Source: Romanomermis culicivorax | Lineage: Eukaryota; Nematoda; Enoplea; Mermithida; Mermithidae | Length of the DNA stretch: 64,000 nt | NCBI GenBank assembly: GCA_963922205.1 | Contig: CAWUHX010000027.1 | Location: 558,001-622,000, forward strand | Direction: 5' to 3' | Part shown: positions 57,448 to 64,000 of the stretch, one piece after another | How positions within the stretch are numbered: the first letter of the stretch is position 1 | Layout: each line of letters starts with the position of its first letter | Notes under the pieces: model-generated | Told to the model about the DNA's origin: nothing | Database searches by the model: none | What the model saw: the letters and a program-made list of their open reading frames with translations, nothing else | Translations under genes and position numbers: made by a program

Positions 57448-58154
57448 ATTTTTGTTTTTGTGAAACCTTGGCTTTGACGAAAATAAATTTCTTTTTTCTT
57501 GTGAAATTCTGTCTAAATAGTAGTTTCAGATGAAATGGAATTTTCCGATTTTGTAGTTCTATATTATGCAATATTCCACTATATGTATGAGAACGAAAGT
57601 AGCATGCACTCACGATAGAATAATGTGAGAAATTCTTTTGTGCGAAATCGTGATGGGATATTGAATTGCAAATGAGCCTACATAAAGGCGTGGAGATTCT
57701 TCTGATAGAAACACTTTTAATTTTGTGCACCGAAAATACTCTAGCACTGTTTTGTGTAACAAATTTTCAAGAGAAAGGTGACCGAAATGTGGTTTTCAAT
57801 TATCAAATAATGGATCAGTCTTCTAATCGAAGAATTCTTTTCGATCTCTAACATTTTGGGAAATCATTGCTTTCCGCCTCATTGTTAAAGACAAGAGGGT
57901 CCGAACATGCACAGATGGAGATTTTACCATGAATCTGTCCATGTACCGAAGTGCAGTTTTTTGTTGCACAGGTTAATTTGTCTAATAAACCAACGATCAC
58001 ATAGCTTAACAGTTCATTTTAAATGATTGCATGGGAATATCTGTGAAAATTCGAAAACCATCGCTCTTCCCCCTGCAACACAAATGCACAATTCAAAAAG
58101 TACAAATCCAACGCTCAATACAGAATATTGGACAAATTGAGCGGCGAAGAAGCA
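57448..58154. other. Upstream region of gene 1
   Basis: This AT-rich stretch contains no supported ORF and should include the promoter of gene 1. No element was recognised. Confidence 0.4.
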
Positions 58155-58163
58155 CATTGCACA

Positions 58164-58937
58164 GATTGGGATGCAGATCCACAGCCTACTGCACATCCGC
58201 AGCCTACTGCACATCCGCAGCCTACTGCACATCAGCAGCCTACTGTACATAGCAGCCTTAGTCAGATCCGCAGCCAAAAAATATAGTATATGTATTCATA
58301 TCTGTTTCATTGCAGGAACATAAACGCATGAGGTACGGGTCGAAATTTACTTTTAAAACAAAAAAATTACGCATTGTTTGGATCCTGAAAGACTACATGC
58401 GATTTCTAACCGACCAACCAAATAACGCATAAAACGCAAGAAAACGGATTTCATTAGTCAAAAACCGATTTTTTAAAATTTTGAGTTCAAAACAGCATTT
58501 ACTTCACCAAGGTCTATTTTTGTACGCAATAAGAGGCGAATTTGGAAATTAAGAAAAGTGGAATTCGCTCTGGTATTTTTTTGTAATACAGAAGCATACG
58601 TGTGGGTGCATGTTGTGTATGTGTGTGGTCACTTTGATGTGTTTATTACATTTTCTGTTGTTCCAGAATGATATAGATTTATTACGGGTCACTAATTAAC
58701 TTTGTCATTTGTGTTACAAAAGGGTAAAACGGTTAGACGCTCCATTGTCTGTACCGTAATGTGTCTATTTTTCAAACATCAGTATTATTGGACTATTTTC
58801 GTCGAACGTATACAAGTATGTTTTTCACGGATGGCAAAAAAATGAAATAAAATATTCTTTGGCTGCGGATCTGACTAAGGCTGCTAATGTGCAGTTGGCT
58901 GCTAATATGCAGTAGGCTGCGGATCTGAGCCCTACCC
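58164..58937. mobile_element. Foldback element A with 9-bp target duplication
   Basis: Flanked by CATTGCACA at 58155-58163 and 58938-58946. The termini are GATTGGGATGCAGATCCACA and, in reverse complement, GGGTAGGGCTCAGATCCGCA. The arms are built from the 19-bp subrepeat CAGCCTACTGCACATCCG (left about four units, right about three diverged units). About 580 bp of unique AT-rich DNA lies between. The 9-bp duplication is the size typical of Mutator-like elements. Confidence 0.8.
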
Positions 58938-58951
58938 CATTGCACATTGGG

Positions 58952-60213
58952 GATTGTGTAGCGGTTGGCCGACTGTGCCGTCTGGCCGACTGTAGCACAT
59001 GGCCGACTGTACCGGGTGGCCGAATTCAATTTGAAATAGTTTATATGTAAGTCGAGCCTTATGTAAAACGTTTTCGTACGAAATGTGAGTAAAATGTTGC
59101 TAAATATAGGTTTCAGTTCAGTGCACAAGATATCATCAAAAAATGCAAGAGCGATGCCAAAATATGCTAATTATATGCAGAAATATGCTCTTCATAATTT
59201 TTTAATTCATTATAAAAGCCTAGATTGATTGATTTTATTGATTTTTTCTAATATATTTCTAACAAAAAAAAACTATGAATAAAATATGTTAGAACTTGAG
59301 AAAAAATAGAATTTTCAAGAAAGATAGAACAACAACAACGGAATTTCGTCTTTACTTGAATAAATTATTTAAGGGTCGTACTCTGGAATGTCTCTAGCTC
59401 ATTACTTTTTTTCGAAATATGGGTTTAGCAGTGGTAAAAGCCACGAGGCCTTCATGGCTATGAGGCCTTCATGGCTTTTACCACTTTTTATCTTCATGGC
59501 TTTTTTACTACTTGACAGTCTTTCGCCATTTTCGACGCTTTTAATAATGTCCTGCTTAACACGTAAGGTTTCCGTCGTTGTAGCATCAGTTGGAGCACAT
59601 TGTACGTTGTGTGGCCAACTTCGGGATCACTCCTGACTCGGCCATCCCTAACTACAACTCGCCTTTTTTCGCGTCCTAGCTTAGCACAATTGTTGCATTC
59701 ATAATACACGGCTTGCAAACTATCGAATCTTCGTTTAGTTTTATTGTTTTTGAAAAGCCAAAAATGATTGGGATTTGTGCGACTTTCGCACTTGAGCAAC
59801 GTCAAATTTCCATGAACTTTCAACAGATATTCTGCAGCCTCGAAATCATTTCCATTCATTTTTATAACAAATATACTCAACAAAGCGAATGGATACGAGG
59901 GGAAAAATTTCTTACAAAATAAAAAAACTTTTGAATTCAAATTATCCTTGGTGCTTTTACTTAATTAGCATATTTTTGCGTTGTTCTTGCATTTTTTGAT
60001 GATATCTTGTACATTGAAACCTATATTTAGCAACATTTTGTTCACATTTCGTGCAAAAACATTTTACATAAGGTTCGACTTATACATATAAACTATTTCA
60101 TATTGAATTCGGCCACCCGGTACAGTCGGCCATGTGCTAGAGTCGGCCATTTGCTGCAGTCGGCCAGCCGCTACAGTCGGCCAGACGGCACAGTCGGCCA
60201 CGCGGTCTACAAC
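58952..60213. mobile_element. Foldback element B with CAGTCGGCCA subrepeats
   Basis: Starts GATTGTGTAGCGG and ends with the inverse of GTTGTAGACCGC. The arms carry four to five units of GGCCGACTGT and then about 150 bp of matching unique sequence (left to about 59155, right from about 59990). The flanks CACATTGGG and GACTTTGGG agree at seven of nine positions, so the target duplication is probably real but diverged. The interior carries a minus-strand ORF. Confidence 0.7.
59494..59859 (-). CDS. Small ORF inside foldback B with C-x2-C...H pattern (FLYWCH-like?)
   Basis: Read from the internal ATG at 59859 (MNGNDFEAAEYLLKVHGN), about 121 residues. The middle part, NHFWLFKNNKTKRRF then VYYECNNCAKLGREKRRVVV then DPEVGHT, has an aromatic core and a Cys-x2-Cys...His pattern that resembles FLYWCH-type zinc fingers, which occur in MULE-related and host regulators in animals. 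The C-terminus is basic. The frame is open further upstream to 59940. It lies within a foldback element of MULE type, so it could be a remnant of a transposase-linked DNA-binding protein. It is unlikely to be a transposase itself because no DDE motif is visible. Confidence 0.4.
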   Translation of the reverse strand: MNGNDFEAAEYLLKVHGNLTLLKCESRTNPNHFWLFKNNKTKRRFDSLQAVYYECNNCAKLGREKRRVVVRDGRVRSDPEVGHTTYNVLQLMLQRRKPYVLSRTLLKASKMAKDCQVVKKP

Positions 60214-60464
60214 GACTTTGGGCAAAGTGCAAAAGCACCGTTGTGTTTTCAAAAATAGATGCAGTGAGCGGTAGAAATGCCCATTAAAAAATGTGCATTG
60301 TGGAAAAGCACTGCTCACTTTCTTTTTTTTTCTCCCCTGAGGCCTGAGAATGCCCGTGCACATATTTCTATAAATAGACGCGAAACAACAATGTTCTCAT
60401 AAGAAGAACGGATATTAGGTGCATTTCTTTTGATTGGGTAGCAGATCCGCTACCTACTGCACAT

Positions 60465-61727
60465 GATTGTGACGCACTTTAGCGCCCGTCTCAACTTGGC
60501 GCCCATCTTAACTTGGCGTCCGTCTTAACTTGGCGTCCGTATTACCTTGGCGCCTTGTCTTACTTTGGCGCCCAAGCAGTGTCTTAAATTGGCGCCCGTC
60601 TTACCTTGGCGCCCGTCTTACCTTGGCGCCCGTCTTACCTTGGCGCCCGGCTTACTTTGGCGTCCATATGTTGACCTTGCGCCCATCTCACTATTTTTCC
60701 TGATTTTTCTTTATCTTTTGTTTTGCTCTTATATTCTTTTTCTTTCATTCTTTTTTTATGTGTTTCCATCGTTCATTTTTTCCGTACTCGTAACTGTATT
60801 TTTTCCGTACTCGTAACCGTACTCGTAACTGTATGGAGGGCTCCTACCCGAAACCCGGAAGTGGCCCATTACACGATAAGAAATATGGTGACCCCAGATG
60901 AATTACAGTCCCATTGCTTGACCAGTCACCCCCTACCATGGTCTTGGAATAAAAAGTCACACTTTTGGTTTAAAATGGTCATATTTGACCAACCATCTTC
61001 AAATTTTAAAATAATTTTAATTGTGAGCAACAAGGAAGCACCAACATATTTTGAAGCACATTTTTTCATCTTACATTTGAAAGTGCTGGATATAATGTTT
61101 TGAAGCACACTGGAAAGCGCAAAGGCAAAGGGTATAACAAGCAAAGAGTAAGGAGGAAAGAAAGAAAAGAATAAAAAGAAAAAATGAATGAAAAATTTAA
61201 AAGCAAAAAAAATAAGAGAAATGGAAAAGTGAGATAGTGAATGTGGAGAACAAAAATAAAAGCCAAAAAAACTGGTAATTATGGGAGAAAAAAGCAACTG
61301 AAAGAGGAGAAAAGGTATGAACAAGATAGATAAACATTAAAGAGGAAAAGAGAGAAAACACAATGAGAAAATGAAGGAACAGAAGAAAAACATGAAAAGA
61401 AGCTGAAATAATAATGCATCTTCTAGGAGGTTAAAAAACATGAAAAGAAGCTGAAATAATAGCATCTTCTAGGAGGTTAAAAAACCAACAAACAAAACCA
61501 GACGCCATGAATGGGCGCCAAATTAAGACGGGCGCCAAGTTAAGATGGACCCCAAGTTAATACATGTTGAGAAGGATTAGGCAAATCAATGGGCGCCAAG
61601 TTAAGATAGGCGCCAAGGTAAGACGGGCGCCAAGTTTAGACAAATATCTCATGTTGGCGCCTATAACATTGGGCGCCAAGTTAAGAAGGGCGCCAAGTTA
61701 AGACGGACGCCAAAGTAGGACTGTACC
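60465..61727. mobile_element. Foldback element C with 9-bp target duplication, nested in D
   Basis: Flanked by perfect ACTGCACAT copies at 60456-60464 and 61728-61736. The termini are GATTGTGACGCACTTTAGCG and, in reverse complement, GGTACAGTCCTACTTTGGCG. The arms are arrays of the 18-bp unit TTGGCGCCCGTCTTAACT (left about 60488-60670, right about 61500-61720). The interior is strongly purine-biased (61100-61400) and holds a 48-bp tandem duplication (AACATGAAAAGAAGCTGAAA..., about 61387-61485). Non-autonomous. Confidence 0.88.
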
Positions 61728-62113
61728 ACTGCACATCCGCTACCTAGTGCACATCCGCTACCTAGTGCACATCCGCTACCATTGTCAGATCCGTTACTAG
61801 ACAGCAAAAAATGTGAAAAAGGTTTTGCTATTGTTTTCATAAGGGTTTTCCGAAGACAAAAGAATAAAAGAAAATGGAATACGGTAGGCGTTCCGCGTGG
61901 TAAAAAATATTTTGTTTGCAACTTTTATGGAACCGCAAGAATGGTTAAAAAACGTAATACTGCAGAGAGTCTACCTAAAGATAAGCTACTAATGAGTGAA
62001 GATACGTGATAAAATCATAAAAATGTCCACGCATTCACATTCTAATGCGTGAAAATTCTTATTTACATAACAAAGTGACCACACAAGCACCTCGAGTGAC
62101 AGAACAATCAGCC

Positions 62114-62362
62114 TATAGTCTGTTTTTCTTGAAATGCTTCTAAATAATACAAGTGGAAAGCAAGTAGTATTTCAGATTTCCACGATTTCCTAACGAACAA
62201 TATATCATATAAGTCTGGAAATTTCTGAGCGTACTGAGCTCAATGTTAACAATTCTTCGAGTGAAAAATTTTACCGTAAAAGCTCTATGTGAACGATTTT
62301 GACGACATTAACTATTTGTGTCACTTTTCTATTTGGAAGCATCTTATAAAAAACAGACTATA
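62114..62362 (-). mobile_element. TATAGTC-type MITE, copy 5 (inverted, inside foldback D)
   Basis: 249 bp with near-perfect palindromic ends TATAGTCTGTTTTT and AAAAACAGACTATA. It is oriented opposite to copies 1-4 and is the best-preserved pair of termini, so it serves as a family reference. Confidence 0.8.
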
Positions 62363-63048
62363 GACGGACGTTTTTCATTCTTTACCTGTACCGTTATATA
62401 TCGTTTTCGTTTTGTTTTTTAATTTTTTTCAAATACTTTTTTAATTACGCTCAAATATTTTATCATTTTGAGTTCGAAATTAAAAAAAAGCTATCGTTGA
62501 ATATACCTCCCGAGTAGACCAAGGACTGATTATTTTCAGCAAACGTGGATCCATGGCAATTATCCCATTTCTATCGAAAATTATTGGGATAACCCTGCGT
62601 TTAGAACAACAAACCCCTGCATCTCACCGGAGTTCGTGGCACGCATTTGGCAGAACACAATGTCTTGCATTTACTTCTGAAAATACGGGGAAAATAGAAA
62701 ATTTTGAGTCGCATCGGTTGCAACCGCATATTTCCCAATTTTTAACGAATGAAATTTTTAATTTTCGCGATATATGCGCCATATAATTGGTAAAAAAATT
62801 TAATGAACCTAATAATTTGCAAATGTATACTGTACATTCTTCCATAATGAAATACTGCCTAGGTTATTCACGCAAAAAGTAAATGTAACGTGTTACTTAT
62901 CTCAGCAGAAAGTAGGGGATGTGCAAGGTAGCGGATCTGACTATGGTAGCGGATGTGCACTAGGTAGCGGTTGTGCACTAGGTAGCGGTTGTGCACTAGG
63001 TAGCGGATGTGCACTAGGTAGCGGATCTGGCACCGACCCATTTCTTTT

Positions 63049-64000
63049 CATTGAATTTGGGAACTTTATGCAAATTAGTATAATCGTAATGACCATAACA
63101 AGCCAACAGTAAGCTGTATTTATCGTCCATTACGATTCACAAGTACATTTTTACAAAAGTGAAACTTTTTCAACGTGTTTTTATATTTTTTCTTTCAAAA
63201 AAAGTTATCTGTGCAAAATTGAATTATATCAACAGGCTGTGTGTGTTCGAGAAGTAGGTGTGTTATTGATTTGCTTGTATTCTGTTTTTCTTTACTTTTT
63301 TGTTTGACGGTGCATTCAAATTTATGCAAAAGAGAAACTTTAGAGAATTCAAGATGATCAATTACAAGCTTACTCTGTAAATTGCACTCTCCTCCGTTGG
63401 GATTCACAAGTAACATATTTTAAAAAGATGATGTTTTCTTAATTTGTAATATTTGTTTCATTTTCATATAAAATTTAAATTTACACTTGTATTGTATATA
63501 AATTTCCACATCCTCTATTTTCTTTTACAATCAGGTTGTCACTTTTTCCTTCCACATGTGCTTTGTGGGTATTTGGTTGTACTCATTATGTTGATTTAGT
63601 TGATCTAGAATCAAGCAAGGAAACGGAAAAAAAGAAAGATAAGCAAAACAAAATCAGAAAGAGAAAAAGAAATTGAGACAGGGAAAAGAAAGAAAAGAAT
63701 AGAAAGACAGAAAAATGAAAAAAAGAAAATGATTTAAAATATGTAACTAATAAGAAGATGGCGTATATGAAACATGAACGATAGTGCTTGTTAGTTTTTT
63801 GCTTGCTAGTTTTTTCATTCATTTTCCTTTTCTAATCTTCTACCACATTCGTTCCATTTTTCTTCTTCTTTCTACTCAATGTTTGAAAGATTATTTTTTC
63901 ATCAGAATAATGCGAAATTCAGTGGGATTCCATGCCGGGGTAAGATAATAGAGTGATGAAATACAACTGGAATGAAAAATTGAGGAAAAAATTATAAAGA
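63049..64000. other. Host intergenic DNA to the window end
   Basis: No supported gene. A purine-rich stretch (AAAGAAAG-type, about 63620-63735) resembles the interior of foldback C. Confidence 0.4.

Larger units (their letters stand above)
60432..63039. mobile_element. Foldback element D, interrupted by element C; 9-bp target duplication
   Basis: Flanked by ATTTCTTTT at 60423-60431 and 63040-63048. The termini are GATTGGGTAGCAGATCCGCT and, in reverse complement, GGGTCGGTGCCAGATCCGCT. The arms use the 20-bp subrepeat GTAGCGGATGTGCACTAG (left units at 60432-60464 and 61737-61795, right 62930-63030). Element C sits in the left arm. Without C and its duplication, D is about 1.34 kb. A TATAGTC-type MITE lies in its interior. 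Confidence 0.85.

Noticed and set aside
60547..61324. ORFs in foldback C, including hydrophobic Phe/Ser-rich ones
   Set aside because: They translate the 18-bp subrepeats and the purine-biased interior; hydrophobicity comes from the T-rich complement.
62921..63112. Gly-Ser-Gly-Cys-Ala-Leu repeat ORF
   Set aside because: Translation of the element D arm subrepeat.

Overview
This window looks like nuclear DNA of a nematode. The evidence is an interstitial run of degenerate TTAGGC telomere hexamers (17.65-17.79 kb), very short (about 50-62 nt) GT-AG introns in the genes of a DNA transposon, and tandem secreted genes of a cysteine-patterned type resembling the nematode MIG-18-like fibronectin-I domain. 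The DNA is AT-rich and most of it is mobile elements. I cannot name the species.

Region 1 (1 to about 13 kb) is most of a Polinton/Maverick element, cut by the left edge of the window. A minus-strand cluster (1-3898) holds small virion-type and hypothetical genes, the packaging ATPase and a three-exon gene with a possible PC4-like N-terminus. A divergent plus-strand cluster (4708-12574) holds a protein-primed family B DNA polymerase in 11 exons, a truncated penton-like protein, a basic virion-type protein and the double-jelly-roll major capsid protein. The element is decaying: there is a TAG in the ATPase, a TGA and an Asp-to-His change in the exonuclease part of the polymerase, a frameshift in the capsid gene and an insertion in the polymerase. 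No integrase or protease gene is visible; they may lie off the left edge. The inserted element is 457 bp, with 185-bp direct repeats that look like TG...CA LTRs, a primer-binding-like site, a purine tract and a 4-bp target duplication. Each LTR carries a tRNA-like RNA polymerase III unit. This is a TRIM-like retroelement with a tRNA-type promoter in its LTR, and the most unusual object in the window.

Region 2 (13-17.8 kb) has a GC-rich unrecognised exon on the minus strand, two diverged modules with matched hairpins, a tandem array built on GTACGACCTATAAATCG, a tandem duplication, and the telomere-like tract enclosed by inverted arms.

Region 3 (17841-31827) is a decayed minus-strand Ty3/gypsy LTR retrotransposon of about 14 kb with 610-bp LTRs. 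Gag, protease, RT-RNase H and integrase are recognisable but full of stops and frameshifts. Between integrase and the 3' LTR lies an unusual 5-6 kb of further decayed ORFs with no recognised envelope protein; one part weakly resembles a DEDD exonuclease.

Region 4 (31.8-64 kb) is host sequence with many small elements. Three head-to-tail minus-strand paralogues code for secreted proteins: gene 1 (57447-51807), gene 2 (51444-47113) and the 3' end of gene 3 (33628-33132). Splice phases and terminal exons match across the three. Gene 2's first intron holds a decayed LINE fragment. A MITE family ending in TATAGTCTG appears at least five times. At 58.2-63.0 kb sits a nested set of four foldback elements whose inverted repeats are built from short tandem subrepeats, different in each. 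Three have perfect 9-bp target duplications, which points to Mutator-like (MULE) mobilisation. One carries a small ORF with a C-x2-C...H pattern resembling a FLYWCH finger.

All domain assignments were made by eye without database searches; splice models rest on GT-AG signals and frame continuity.
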